Source of the DNA: Bacillota bacterium
Lineage (GTDB): Bacteria; Bacillota; Bacilli; Paenibacillales; NBRC-103111
Assembly: GCA_023388055.1 (NCBI GenBank)
Contig: JAEWGW010000024.1
Coordinates: 1-64,000, forward strand
Reading direction: 5' to 3'
DNA: 64,000 nt
The notes under the pieces were generated by a model. That model ran no database searches and was not told where the DNA came from. It saw only the letters and a list, made by a program, of their open reading frames with translations. Below are positions 24,639 through 33,139 of this stretch, piece after piece. The first letter of the stretch is position 1, and every line of letters starts with the position of its first letter. A program made the translations under genes and the position numbers.

Positions 24639-25370
24639 TTAGTTAAATGGTCCGAAGGTCGGCTCTGTTCTCAAATAATAATTGGTCCGTACCTCGGCCG
24701 CCCAGTTGGCCAGAACCTCCCGCCATTGGACGCTGCTGAAGAAATCCTCTACCGACTGGTTATCGGAATCCCACTCTACGAAGATGTTGAGTGGGGTAAT
24801 TCCGCCTGCCCAAATTCCGTTTCCCACATCGGTGCCCCTTTCCCGGACCAGCAGAATGGGGATACCGAACTGGAAGGCCATGGAGGGTTCGATCTGCAGA
24901 TATACGGAGCCTTCCCAGAAGGGCGTCGTGGTCGGCGCCGGACCTACATTACTCTTGATGAACTGGGCGTAGAAGCGCTGGAAGTTAATAGCCAGAAGCC
25001 CGTAGCTGGACATCACCAGACGCCGGATGCTGGTCAGGATGGTTTCCGGATATTGCTCACTTTCAGGCAGAGTGCGGGGAAACAGCAGCGCTTCCTCGAT
25101 CTCCTCGATAAGACGGTTCAAAAATTGCTGCTGCAGGCTGTTAAGGGAGTTGGTGGTGCTCAAAAAAATCGGAATCCGGAATGCCCGGTCCACGTATTCG
25201 GACAAGTGGGCGGATCCAGCTTCCCCCACCGGTCTCGAACCGGAAGGAAGGCTGGAGATGGAGGGTTTATCCACGCTCAACACAGAGGATGACCGCGCTG
25301 CGGCAGATTGGGCGGAACGCCTTTTTACGGGAATCGGCCGGGATTTCCCTTTGGTCTTTTGAATACTCAT
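24639..25370 (-). CDS. Uncharacterised protein, possible NDT/TIR-like nucleotide-processing fold
   Basis: Protein of 243 aa. Residues 1-58 are a basic, Ser/Ala-rich, probably disordered tail. From residue 64 the order of secondary structure suggests a Rossmann-like core: RIPIFLSTT, a helix, ALLFPRTLP, a helix, RRLVMSSYGLLAI, then SVYLQIEPSMAFQFGIPILLV. The last segment resembles the ExGxAxAxGKPV block of nucleoside 2-deoxyribosyltransferases and TIR-like nucleotide hydrolases, with a glutamate in the catalytic position. The middle tyrosine/serine fits the D/S-x-x-I motif less well. This is fold-level inference. Neighbours (a decayed hydrolase and a membrane protein) give no hint. Confidence 0.6.
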   Translation of the reverse strand: MSIQKTKGKSRPIPVKRRSAQSAAARSSSVLSVDKPSISSLPSGSRPVGEAGSAHLSEYVDRAFRIPIFLSTTNSLNSLQQQFLNRLIEEIEEALLFPRTLPESEQYPETILTSIRRLVMSSYGLLAINFQRFYAQFIKSNVGPAPTTTPFWEGSVYLQIEPSMAFQFGIPILLVRERGTDVGNGIWAGGITPLNIFVEWDSDNQSVEDFFSSVQWREVLANWAAEVRTNYYLRTEPTFGPFN

Positions 25371-25371
25371 C

Positions 25372-26077
25372 TTAACAGCCCCTACTCACTGGATTTAGCA
25401 TACGCAGACAGCATATGCACAACCGCCCATGGGCGTTACAGCGGGAGGTGGACACGAGAGGAAGAGGGCAACCCAATCCGTATGGGATTGACGGCCCTCC
25501 TGCTGTAAACATCTGTTCTGTTAGGGTTTTGCTTAGGATGGCGTTGGCTTCTAGTCCACAATCCCACAGTGCCAAGTCCTCCACAGTGGAGATGATGGAG
25601 CCGGCAGCATAGGCGTTGGAAGCGTGGAAGAACGGGGCCTTCATTTGCGTGTAGGCTCCGTCATATTCGTATCCGGTTGCAAACAGTGAGTCTTCTTTAT
25701 AAGAGACTTCTACCTCTGTGCTTTTCATGCCCAAGGGCTTCAGCAGATGATCCCCGATGATCTCGGAATACGACTTGCCGGTTAGTTTTTCCATAAGCAG
25801 TCCAAGCAGAACGTAACCGGAGTTGCAGTAATTAAAGTGTGTGCCCGGTTCAAAGTCCAACTCCTTGAAGCAGAATCTGGCGGCCACTTCCTCAGGCGAT
25901 GAAGCATGCTGTACCAATTCTTTCATATGCGGACTATCGGTATAATTGGGCAACCAATAAAAGTACGGCTGCTGCTGTAAAGGATTTGGTGACGGAGCCG
26001 ATTCTGAATTTGGTTTTGCTTGTATTGGGAATCCCCTGCTCCAGCAAAGAATGAATGATTGCAGTCTGTTCAGCCAT
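25372..26077 (-). pseudogene. Decayed beta-lactamase-family serine hydrolase
   Basis: From ATG 26077 (ribosome binding site GGCGGAGG) the frame encodes the SxxK motif in IGSVTKSFTAAAVLL, then hits TAG near 25940. Another frame resumes at about 25953 with GIPNY-type sequence and the YxN motif (FNYCNSGYVLLGLLMEKLTG). A segment of about 30 residues expected between SxxK and that point is missing, so an internal deletion with frame change is inferred. The C-terminus ends in an unrelated tail after SIPYGLG, lacking the H-x-G motif. The gene lies 16 bases after an RHH gene. Confidence 0.85.
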
Positions 26078-26092
26078 AAAAAACCTCCGCCT

Positions 26093-26332
26093 TTATTTTT
26101 TTGTGAAATAAGAAGATATGATAGATCTCAGCACTTCCGATTGGGAGGTGTTGTTCTCCGTACATACGGCTTGAAGCGTTTCCCACAGCTCCTCCGGCAA
26201 TGTCAGGGATACCTTCTTGGTGATGCCCAGCCGCTTCTTTCCCGCCCCCTCCCGCGCACCTCCCTTATTGAAAATCATGCTGAGCTGACCGTCTTTCCGG
26301 GGGGTTCCAAGCTTTATTTCTTCATTGTCCAT
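26093..26332 (-). CDS. Ribbon-helix-helix DNA-binding protein
   Basis: Protein of 79 aa (ATG 26332; GTG 26344 possible). The C-terminal half, KKVSLTLPEELWETLQAVCTENNTSQSEVLRSIISSYF, is a ribbon-helix-helix fold, preceded by a GGAREGAGKK linker common in small Bacillota regulators. A promoter-like pair (TTGTGC and TATATT, 17 apart) lies upstream on the minus strand. It is the first gene before the decayed serine hydrolase. Its targets are unknown. Confidence 0.75.
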   Translation of the reverse strand: MDNEEIKLGTPRKDGQLSMIFNKGGAREGAGKKRLGITKKVSLTLPEELWETLQAVCTENNTSQSEVLRSIISSYFTKK

Positions 26333-26434
26333 TCTCTTCACCACTTTGAATTAGGTTACTTAAATCAATATAGGTCTATTGTTATTGTAGCACAATCAGG
26401 TAAAATAAGGAAGGAGAAAGGCGGTTATATCCCG

Positions 26435-27091
26435 ATGAAACCTACCGAAGTTCAAGAGAGCATTATGATTGCGGCTGAGCAGTTTATTAAATCCGAATTG
26501 GAGCAGGATCCTACAGGCCACGATTGGTGGCATGTCCATCGGGTTGACCAAATGGCCCGCAGGCTTGCCAAAAGTGAGGGGGCGGATCTTTTTATATGCG
26601 TGGTAGCAGCACTGCTGCATGATGTGGCCGATGAGAAGCTGAATGAATCCAAGGAGGCCGGTCTTCATAAGGTCAGCAGTTGGCTGGACCGGCAGTTGAT
26701 GGAGGAAGAGGAACGGCAGCACATTATGGAGATTATCTCGACTATGTCATATAATGCGGGCGCCAATCCACCCATGCGGACGATTGAGGGAAAGGTGGTC
26801 CAGGATGCGGACCGGCTGGATGCCATCGGGGCTATTGCCATTGCCCGGACCTTCCTGTATGCGGGCTGGATCGGACATCCCATCTATGATCCGCAAATTG
26901 CACCCCGTGATTCCATGAGCCCCAAGTCATACCGTCAGGAAAAAAGCACGGCCATCAATTATTTCCCCGAGAAGCTGCTTAAGCTGAAGGGGCTGATCAA
27001 TACGGTCTCGGTCAAGCCTATTGCGGAAGGGCGGCACCGGTTCACGGAGCAGTATCTGGAGCAATTTCACTTGGAGTGGGATGGCAAGTAA
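26435..27091 (+). CDS. HD-domain phosphohydrolase (YpgQ/YedJ type)
   Basis: Protein of 218 aa. Metal-binding residues of the HD superfamily are in HDWWHVHRV, LLHDVADEKL and the later QDADRLDAIGAIAIART, the order found in YedJ/YpgQ-type hydrolases. Characterised relatives cleave nucleotides such as dNTPs or ITP to the monophosphate. The start at 26435 is chosen because the family starts here; the upstream frame is unlike it. The gene is followed after about 40 bases by a GNAT gene, probably in the same transcript. Confidence 0.88.
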   Translation: MKPTEVQESIMIAAEQFIKSELEQDPTGHDWWHVHRVDQMARRLAKSEGADLFICVVAALLHDVADEKLNESKEAGLHKVSSWLDRQLMEEEERQHIMEIISTMSYNAGANPPMRTIEGKVVQDADRLDAIGAIAIARTFLYAGWIGHPIYDPQIAPRDSMSPKSYRQEKSTAINYFPEKLLKLKGLINTVSVKPIAEGRHRFTEQYLEQFHLEWDGK

Positions 27092-27134
27092 CAAGGAACA
27101 AGGAATCATTTATTTCGAAGGGAGGTAGACAGAG

Positions 27135-27563
27135 ATGATAAGAAGTATGGAAATGGCCGATTTGGACCGGGTTATGGAAATATGGCTGGAAGCGAACCGG
27201 CAGGGGCATCCGTTTATATCCGATTCGTATTGGGTGGATAACGTTCCGCTGGTGCGGGAGCTGCTGCCGCAGGCGGAGGTTTGGGTGGAGGAGACGGCAG
27301 GGGCAATCGGCGGTTTTATCGGAATCGTGGAGGGCGGGTTTGTGGCAGGGCTTTTTGTTGCGGTAAACCGCCAATCCTCCGGAATCGGCAAGGCTCTGTT
27401 GGAGCATGGCAAGGCGCGTTATCCCGCGCTGGGCCTGCATGTATACACCGAGAACGAAAAAGCGGTCCAATTCTACCGGAAGAACGGGTTTGTGCAATCG
27501 GGGGAAATGGTGAACGAGGAAACAGGCCACCGGGAATATGAGATGAACTGGAACCGGGCATAA
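27135..27563 (+). CDS. GNAT-family N-acetyltransferase
   Basis: Protein of 142 aa, a compact single GNAT domain. The acetyl-CoA loop is VNRQSSGIGKALLEHGKARY and the C-terminal motif YTENEKAVQFYRKNGFVQSGE. This resembles YjaB/PhnO-sized acetyltransferases. GGGAGGTAG precedes the ATG. It is probably co-transcribed with the HD hydrolase gene. The substrate is unknown. Confidence 0.87.
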   Translation: MIRSMEMADLDRVMEIWLEANRQGHPFISDSYWVDNVPLVRELLPQAEVWVEETAGAIGGFIGIVEGGFVAGLFVAVNRQSSGIGKALLEHGKARYPALGLHVYTENEKAVQFYRKNGFVQSGEMVNEETGHREYEMNWNRA

Positions 27564-27576
27564 GTCATCCGTTGGA

Positions 27577-27607
27577 CAAAAAAGCGCCACCCTCTGCGGG
27601 CAGCGCT
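27577..27607 (-). terminator. Terminator of the SLH gene
   Basis: The 10-bp stem (AGCGCTGCCC with GGGTGGCGCT, two G-U pairs) is followed by TTTTTT on the minus strand, about 13 bases beyond the stop codon. Confidence 0.88.
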
Positions 27608-27619
27608 CTTCTTGCTTGC

Positions 27620-28804
27620 TTATTCCTCCGGCTCGTGGTACTCGGGGTCCGAGATATAGATCATAACCTCATTGTCCCCATCCTCTGTAAGCCGCTCCGG
27701 ATGACGGGCTTCGCCTCTGACATCGAATGAATCTGCACCGGATACATCCAAAATGACCTTGCCCGACCCGTTTACCAGCTGCTCATGGTTGTATTTGACG
27801 GTATGGCCGTTAATGGTGACGTATACATCCAGGATCTGCCGCGACTCGATTCGGAGTGCAGCCTTGGTCAGGCGTGTTCCCGGGTTGTGGGCCCAGGAGG
27901 GGGATTCACTCAGCACAATCGTCTCTTCGGGAAGCGAGTAGTACAGATTGGTCCCGAAGCCGGTGGAGCCTCCAGGCGTCAGGTGCGCCCCGGATATGTA
28001 TTCTTCCGGCTCTACATAAGCGTAATCCTCTCCAGCCGCCTTGGCCAAACGGTTCAGGATGGTGACCATTTCGGCCCGGGTAACCGGTGCCTGCGGCCGG
28101 AACAGCCCGGCTTCATCTGCGGTCATAATGCCTAACCGGGTGAAACGGTACAGCGCCTCAGCCTTTACATAATCGAAGTCTCCGGCCCAACCTAGCCCAT
28201 AAGCGGGGTCGTTCACGAGAAGCAGCTCCGGCACCAGGGAGGAGTAGCGGGGATTGCTCTTTTCATATTCGTCGTACGAAGCAAATTGGCGCTGGGGGAT
28301 ATCCTTGATCCGGCCAAGCTCCTTGGCGGTATCGGCTGTCGTACCGGATTCGGGGCCGTCCATGCCGCTGAACAGAGCGTCCAGAACGATCAGCACATCC
28401 CACCGGGACATTTGTTTTTCCGGCTGGTAGCTGTAGGTGTCGTCGTCATTCTGCACATCAGCTGCATACTCCGGGTAAATGGTGCTGTACAGCTCGGCAA
28501 ATTCCTTAAAGGCCCAATGGTTCTCCGGCACGCCGGGAATGGTTTCGGGTTTGGGGTTGCGGAGCAGGGGGAACAGGCGGTACACCATCACAGTAAACTG
28601 GGCTTTGGTCACCGGCTGCCCCGGTTGAAAGGTGCCGTCGGGAAATCCCGTAAGAATGCCTTTACGGTTCATTTCGTCAATGGAGGGTTTGGCCCAGGCA
28701 TACTGGGGGTTGGTATCCACGTCGGAAAACCCGGCCAAAGCGGGTGACATCCAGGCAGCCGACAAAAGGGCGAAGGCGGTAAAGGTTAACAGAAGCTTTT
28801 TCAA
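27620..28804 (-). CDS. S-layer-homology (SLH) domain surface protein
   Basis: Protein of 394 aa from a TTG at 28804, with AAAGGAG nine bases upstream; the open frame extends further but without signal character. The start gives MKKLLLTFTAFALL...SPALA, a Sec signal cleaved near residue 24. Three SLH modules follow (FSDVDTNPQYAWAKPSIDEMNRKG..., HWAFKEFAELYS..., and YVKAEALYRFTRLG...PVTRAEMVTIL). These normally hold proteins to pyruvylated secondary wall polymer. The C-terminal about 110 residues form a beta-rich region of unknown role. It is divergent from the APH-type kinase gene. Confidence 0.88.
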   Translation of the reverse strand: MKKLLLTFTAFALLSAAWMSPALAGFSDVDTNPQYAWAKPSIDEMNRKGILTGFPDGTFQPGQPVTKAQFTVMVYRLFPLLRNPKPETIPGVPENHWAFKEFAELYSTIYPEYAADVQNDDDTYSYQPEKQMSRWDVLIVLDALFSGMDGPESGTTADTAKELGRIKDIPQRQFASYDEYEKSNPRYSSLVPELLLVNDPAYGLGWAGDFDYVKAEALYRFTRLGIMTADEAGLFRPQAPVTRAEMVTILNRLAKAAGEDYAYVEPEEYISGAHLTPGGSTGFGTNLYYSLPEETIVLSESPSWAHNPGTRLTKAALRIESRQILDVYVTINGHTVKYNHEQLVNGSGKVILDVSGADSFDVRGEARHPERLTEDGDNEVMIYISDPEYHEPEE

Positions 28805-28953
28805 GATCGCAAACTCCTTTTTGTATGTTGTCTGGAGATTCGACAAAAAGGTAGCCAATTCGTCAGGTTCCAGCAGAGCTAGTGTAGCAGATAAACAGGG
28901 GCCGTGCATTAAAAAAATGGAAACGACTAGCAAATTACCGGGAGGGTTTGAGC

Positions 28954-29937
28954 ATGAGCGATGCATTGGAATTATCCGCGCGGCAGTTATTGTCCTTTTA
29001 TCCGGTTCGGGTGCAAACCGTAGAACTGGTGGGGCAAAGCGCCAATACGGTGTTCAAGGTAACGGATATGGAGCAGAAAAAGTACAGCCTTCGGCTTCAT
29101 CATTCCAAAAGTGAAGGTTTGGAGGACTGCTGGACGGACCTGTCTGCTCTCCGTTCGGAAATGATGTGGCTGAATGCATTAGCTGCTGAGGCGGCGGGGC
29201 TGGTTGTCCCGGTACCGGTGAAGAATGGAGACGGGGAATGGGTCACGATGCCTGATGGTCTGGCCGCCACTCTGCTGGAATGGGTGGATGGGGAGCAAAA
29301 GCCTTTTATACCCCATGCGGCTGATGCGGCGCAGATCGGCAGAATGCTGGGAATGCTTCACCGGTATGCATCCGGATGGGTGCAGCCGGAGTCGTTTGTG
29401 AGGCCGGCTTTTGACGGGGAGCGTATTGGGCAAGCCATGACGAAGCTGAACAAGCTGGCTGAAGCCGGGCAAGTCGCAGCGGAAGATGCTGTGGTGCTGC
29501 AGGCGGCAGGACAGCGGGCTGCTGCCATGATGAGCAGCCTGGAGCGGACGCCGGACTATTGGGGGTTGATTCATGGGGATGCGATTCCCAGCAACCTGCT
29601 GTTTGCTGAGGGGGAATGCCGCTTGATTGATTTTGGGGCATGCGGGTTCGGGTATTACCTGTTTGATTTGGGATGGACCTGCTCCTACATCCATCCCTCC
29701 TTCAGGAAGCAGCTGCTGGAGGCGTATGCCGCGGAGTTTTGGCTGCCGGAGGGGCATGTGGAGCTGCTGGAGGGGTTCTTTGTAGCGGCGCAGCTGGAGA
29801 CCATGAACTTTTGGCTGGGGCTGCCGGACCACGGCGAATGGCTGCCGGGTCATTTGGCGAGGCTGGCGGCAAGAGAGTTCGCCCGTTATGCGGCGGGGGA
29901 GCCGTTTCTACATGACGGCACACCGTATTGGGAATGA
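28954..29937 (+). CDS. APH-family (aminoglycoside/choline kinase-like) phosphotransferase
   Basis: Protein of 327 aa with a protein-kinase-like fold. The catalytic loop is LIHGDAIPSNLLF (HGDxxxxN) and the metal-binding motif is LIDFGACGFGYYLFDLG. The N-lobe has a nucleotide-binding beta sheet (VELVGQSANTVFKVTD). ATG 28954 has GGGAGGG upstream. Members phosphorylate aminoglycosides, choline, homoserine or sugars; this subtype also resembles spore-associated kinases. The substrate cannot be assigned. Confidence 0.87.
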   Translation: MSDALELSARQLLSFYPVRVQTVELVGQSANTVFKVTDMEQKKYSLRLHHSKSEGLEDCWTDLSALRSEMMWLNALAAEAAGLVVPVPVKNGDGEWVTMPDGLAATLLEWVDGEQKPFIPHAADAAQIGRMLGMLHRYASGWVQPESFVRPAFDGERIGQAMTKLNKLAEAGQVAAEDAVVLQAAGQRAAAMMSSLERTPDYWGLIHGDAIPSNLLFAEGECRLIDFGACGFGYYLFDLGWTCSYIHPSFRKQLLEAYAAEFWLPEGHVELLEGFFVAAQLETMNFWLGLPDHGEWLPGHLARLAAREFARYAAGEPFLHDGTPYWE

Positions 29938-30060
29938 AGAGGCGGGGCATTAGTTTAGTGTGATGGTCTGGGCGTGTCGGTGAGGGGAGCCGGGGAGAGA
30001 GGGAGTTGCCGGGGGCGCTGGGGGCTACTGCCTCGTGCGCCACTCGGTATTAGCCCCGGC

Positions 30061-30201
30061 ACCTATCCGATGCGCCGCTCTCGTACTCACCTCATGCATA
30101 CCCCAGTAACTATCTGATGCGCCGCTCTCGTACTCACCTCATGCATACCCCAGTAACTATCCGATACGCCGCTCCAGTACCCGCCTCATGCGTCCCCCAG
30201 G
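30061..30201. repeat. 47-bp tandem repeat, three units
   Basis: Units at 30061-30107, 30108-30154 and 30155-30201 start with A-C/A-CTATCYGAT and contain CGCCGCTC and CTCATGC. The first two are nearly identical (differences in the first bases); the third has about ten changes. The period is not a multiple of three. Confidence 0.9.
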
Positions 30202-30217
30202 CTCTCGCCTCATACGT

Positions 30218-30390
30218 ATATGAAATTTCGAGTATAATTCCCCGTTTGGCCTCGGAAAAACGCATTATGGTCGGTTTTTCGAGTTTAATACCTGACATGA
30301 GACGGTTGGGGGCCAATTATGGTCGCTTTTTCATATACAATGGATCCATTTGGCAGTTTTCACAAAATTATATATGATTTTTCGAGTTCG
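30218..30390. repeat. Interspersed direct repeats (TTTTTCGAG, ATTATGGTCG)
   Basis: The word TTTCGAG occurs at about 30228, 30278 and 30379, and ATTATGGTCG at about 30264 and 30317, each followed by a T-run. The mix gives partial hairpins with TATATGAAA/TTTCATATA ends. It looks like a composite of a small non-coding repeat family. Confidence 0.65.
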
Positions 30391-30450
30391 TGGCCCCCAG
30401 CTACCTCCCCCAGCCTCCTACCAGTCCTCCCAACTCGCCCATCCCTCAAA

Positions 30451-31149
30451 CTAAACCAAATCGGGGCTCTGCAGGGAGCCCACATACTGGTAATACACTA
30501 CCCGCCCGGACGGTCCTTTTGCGACAGGTTGAAACTTGCCCTTCTCCACCAGTCTCCGGCAATACTTGATGACGGTCATGTTGTGGAGCTCCAGCTCCCG
30601 TGCTGCTTGTACCGGACGGATCAGGCGGTTGTGACGGATGGCCAGCCGCATCAGCTCCCGCTCCACCCGGGAAAACCCGTTGTCCGTCATCCGCCTGTCG
30701 CCGCTGCCCATCGCCGACAAATACGGAGCCAGGCTGGTGCGCAGCGCATACAGAACAAAGGACGGATTCTCCTTCAGCTCATCCAGGGAAATGTAATACA
30801 CCAGACAATCCTGGGTCTGGAGGAACAGCCCCCGGTTCAAATCCATTCGGTACTTGGTCCGGTCCATACCGTGGGAGCCATAATCCATCACCTCCAACGC
30901 CACCCGTTTGGTCCCGGCCATCCACATAAAATCAACAAAATAGGATCTCCCGCGCCAGTCCTTCACCTCATATTCCGGATGAAGTCCCTGGAAGCTGCCG
31001 GCCAGCGGCCACCAGACCTGCTCCGCAAATAAGCGGTTCCCGAACCCATGTCCCCGTTTCAGTGCGTCCAGACGTTCCCCTTTTCGTGCATCCATATGGT
31101 GCTCCAGCCATCTCATGTGCTCCTTCTCAAAGCTCATACCTATCTCCAT
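30451..31149 (-). CDS. Nuclease-like domain plus winged-helix protein
   Basis: Protein of 232 aa from ATG 31149, with GGAGG eight to ten bases upstream. The N-terminal half shows a PD-(D/E)XK-like order: E43, then YFVDFMW with D73, then VALEVMDYG with E86, and later DLNRGLFLQTQDCLVYYISLDEL. The lysine expected after the second acid (ExK) is a methionine, so catalysis is doubtful. The C-terminal half (about 155-225) reads as a winged helix (RPVQAARELELHNMTVIKYCRRLVEKGKFQ). Both assignments are by pattern only. A terminator-like hairpin lies in its leader. Confidence 0.6.
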   Translation of the reverse strand: MEIGMSFEKEHMRWLEHHMDARKGERLDALKRGHGFGNRLFAEQVWWPLAGSFQGLHPEYEVKDWRGRSYFVDFMWMAGTKRVALEVMDYGSHGMDRTKYRMDLNRGLFLQTQDCLVYYISLDELKENPSFVLYALRTSLAPYLSAMGSGDRRMTDNGFSRVERELMRLAIRHNRLIRPVQAARELELHNMTVIKYCRRLVEKGKFQPVAKGPSGRVVYYQYVGSLQSPDLV

Positions 31150-31170
31150 ACATACGCCTCCTCCATAGTC

Positions 31171-31213
31171 CAAAACAAAAAGCCCGCCTCTTCCATAGGG
31201 GAAGGAGACGGGC
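31171..31213 (-). terminator. Terminator-like hairpin in the 5' leader of the nuclease-like gene
   Basis: The 13-base arms at 31182-31194 and 31201-31213 (GCCCGTCTCCTTC against GGAAGAGGCGGGC) pair with one mismatch. They are followed on the minus strand by CTTTTTGTTTT and, about 15 bases later, the ribosome binding site of the gene at 31149. No minus-strand gene lies immediately upstream, so this could be a leader attenuator. Confidence 0.75.
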
Positions 31214-31392
31214 ATGCTTTGCCGCTAAATTGGTTAAATATCTAGTACAAGTCTCCCACAACCATGCCGGGGACGCAACAGCAAAATTAACGGATTTGCG
31301 GGATTTTGAATCCTTTCTGCCTAATTCCAAGTATTATGAAGTATGATAAAACGAGAGGCGCTTGTCTTTCGTCCATTGTGAGGAGGGGTACC

Positions 31393-32037
31393 ATGGGAAT
31401 ATTGTCCAGATTCAAAACGATTATGGCCAGCAATGTGAATGCAATGCTGGATAAAGCGGAGGACCCGGAAACAACCGTGGAAGAGCTAATGCGGGGACTG
31501 CGGCTGGATATAGGCACGGTCCGCGCGGAAGCGGCAGCCTTGCAAGCGGAGGAGCAGCGCGCCAAGCGGGCCTTGGAGGAATGCCGGGCGGAGATCCGTA
31601 AGCTGGCTGCTTATGCGGAGAAGTCCCAAGCGATGGGCAACACGGCGGATGCCGGGCTGTTCCAGGATAAAAGGGACGCCCTGCTCCCCAAGGAAACGGA
31701 GCTGGAGGCACGTTACACGGAAGCGGCCGGGCAGGCAGCCTGCCTGAAGGAGCTGGAGGAGAAGCTGTCGTCCGACATAAGCCGTCTGGAGTCGCGCCAG
31801 GCGGAGCTGAAGGAGCGCTTGGCGGCCGCCAAGGCGCAGCAGAAGCTCAATGCCCTGGAGGCTCCCGGGCAAGGGGGAATATCCGCCATTCAGGCGGCGG
31901 AGGATAAGATCAACAGCGCTTATTACGAAGCCAAGGCGCTGGCGGAGCTCCGGGAAGACCCGAAGAAGAAGCTGGAACGGGAGCTGGCTGAGCTGGACAG
32001 ATCCGCCCGGCGGCCCGAAGGAGATGGGAAAGCCTGA
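31393..32037 (+). CDS. pspA: PspA/IM30 family membrane-stress protein
   Basis: Protein of 214 aa, nearly all coiled coil, starting with the amphipathic helix MGILSRFKTIMASNVNAMLDKAEDPE that identifies PspA/Vipp1. These proteins coat the inner face of damaged membrane and keep up proton-motive force. ATG 31393 follows AGGAGGGG. It heads an operon with ydjG, ydjH and ydjI, the order known in B. subtilis, where transcription depends on SigW; no convincing SigW -35/-10 pair was identified here. Confidence 0.93.
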   Translation: MGILSRFKTIMASNVNAMLDKAEDPETTVEELMRGLRLDIGTVRAEAAALQAEEQRAKRALEECRAEIRKLAAYAEKSQAMGNTADAGLFQDKRDALLPKETELEARYTEAAGQAACLKELEEKLSSDISRLESRQAELKERLAAAKAQQKLNALEAPGQGGISAIQAAEDKINSAYYEAKALAELREDPKKKLERELAELDRSARRPEGDGKA

Positions 32038-32101
32038 GAGCAGCCGGTGTAACACCTGGAACCGAGGGAATTACAGCGAATTTGCAAGGTGAGGTGAAGC
32101 G

Positions 32102-33139
32102 ATGCAGGTTATAGATTTCAAATGCGGCAATTGCGGCAGCAGCATGATCTTTGACAGCGGCAAAACGGCCTTGGCCTGTTCCAGCTGCGGCCGGACGGAC
32201 GCCATCGAAGGATTGCCGGACCCGGTGGAGGCCCTGAAGCCTCCGGCTGCCGCAGCGCCCGACAAGGAGTACCATTGTGCCAGCTGCGGCGGCGTTATTG
32301 AAGCGGACGGGAAAACCACGGCCACTGTATGCAGCTTCTGCGGCGCAAGCGCCATCCTGGGGGACAGGCTGACAGGCGGGCTCCGTCCGGCCCAGGTGCT
32401 GCCTTTTGCCATCGGCAAGGATGAGGCGGTACGGGCCTTCAAGAAATGGTGCCGCAATGGGCGACTGACCCCCAAGGGCTTTATGACGGCAGACCGGATC
32501 AAGAGCATTACCGGCACCTATGTGCCGTTTTGGCTGTATGCGCTCAATAACCATATCGAAGCACGGGCCCAGGCTACCAAGGTAAGAACCTATGTGCAGG
32601 GAGATTACCGGATTACGGAAACCCAGCATTTCAGCGTATACCGCAGAATCCGGCTGAATTACAGCAGAGTGCCCCTGGATGCCTCGGAGAAAATGAGCGA
32701 CCAGCTTATGGACCGCCTGGAGCCGTTCCCCTACCATCAGATCAAAGACTTCAAAACCCCATACCTGGCGGGGTACAAGGCAGACAAATACAGCTACACC
32801 GGCGAAGAAATGCTGCCGCGGGTGAAGGAGAAAATCCGGCCTTATGTGGAAGCCTACATCCAGTCGGCCATGGCGGGTTATACCACCGTCAGCTATACCC
32901 AAAAGGATGTGGACACCCGGATGGCCCAGGCGGATTATGTGCTGATTCCCGTATGGGTAGTCCATTACGATTACGACAAGCTGGAGCATACCTTTGCCAT
33001 GAACGGTCAGACCGGCAAGGTGGTGGGCAAACCGCCCATCAGCTACGGCAAGGTGGCGGCTTGGTTCGCGGGGATCTCGGGCGTAACCTTCCTGTCTCTT
33101 AAGCTCATCGCCCTTTTGATGGGAGGCGGTTTATGGTGA
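32102..33139 (+). CDS. ydjG: Zinc-ribbon membrane-stress protein
   Basis: Protein of 345 aa. Two CxxC...CxxC zinc ribbons lie at about 8-30 (CGNCGS, CSSCGR) and 59-83 (CASCGG, CSFCGA), as in TFIIB-type ribbons. A beta-rich body follows and a hydrophobic segment sits near the C-terminus (about 315-340). It is second in the pspA operon. In B. subtilis YdjG with YdjH recruits partners at the membrane; the same is inferred. GAGGTGAAGCG precedes the ATG. Confidence 0.87.
   Translation: MQVIDFKCGNCGSSMIFDSGKTALACSSCGRTDAIEGLPDPVEALKPPAAAAPDKEYHCASCGGVIEADGKTTATVCSFCGASAILGDRLTGGLRPAQVLPFAIGKDEAVRAFKKWCRNGRLTPKGFMTADRIKSITGTYVPFWLYALNNHIEARAQATKVRTYVQGDYRITETQHFSVYRRIRLNYSRVPLDASEKMSDQLMDRLEPFPYHQIKDFKTPYLAGYKADKYSYTGEEMLPRVKEKIRPYVEAYIQSAMAGYTTVSYTQKDVDTRMAQADYVLIPVWVVHYDYDKLEHTFAMNGQTGKVVGKPPISYGKVAAWFAGISGVTFLSLKLIALLMGGGLW

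Larger units (their letters stand above)
29938..30450. other. Intergenic region with two repeat families
   Basis: About 510 bases without a supported gene, holding the 47-bp tandem repeat and the CGAG/ATTATGGTCG repeats listed next. Confidence 0.65.

Noticed and set aside
31300..31392. SigW promoter for the pspA operon
   Set aside because: A TGAATC-like word is present but no CGTA at the right distance; the match is too weak to list.
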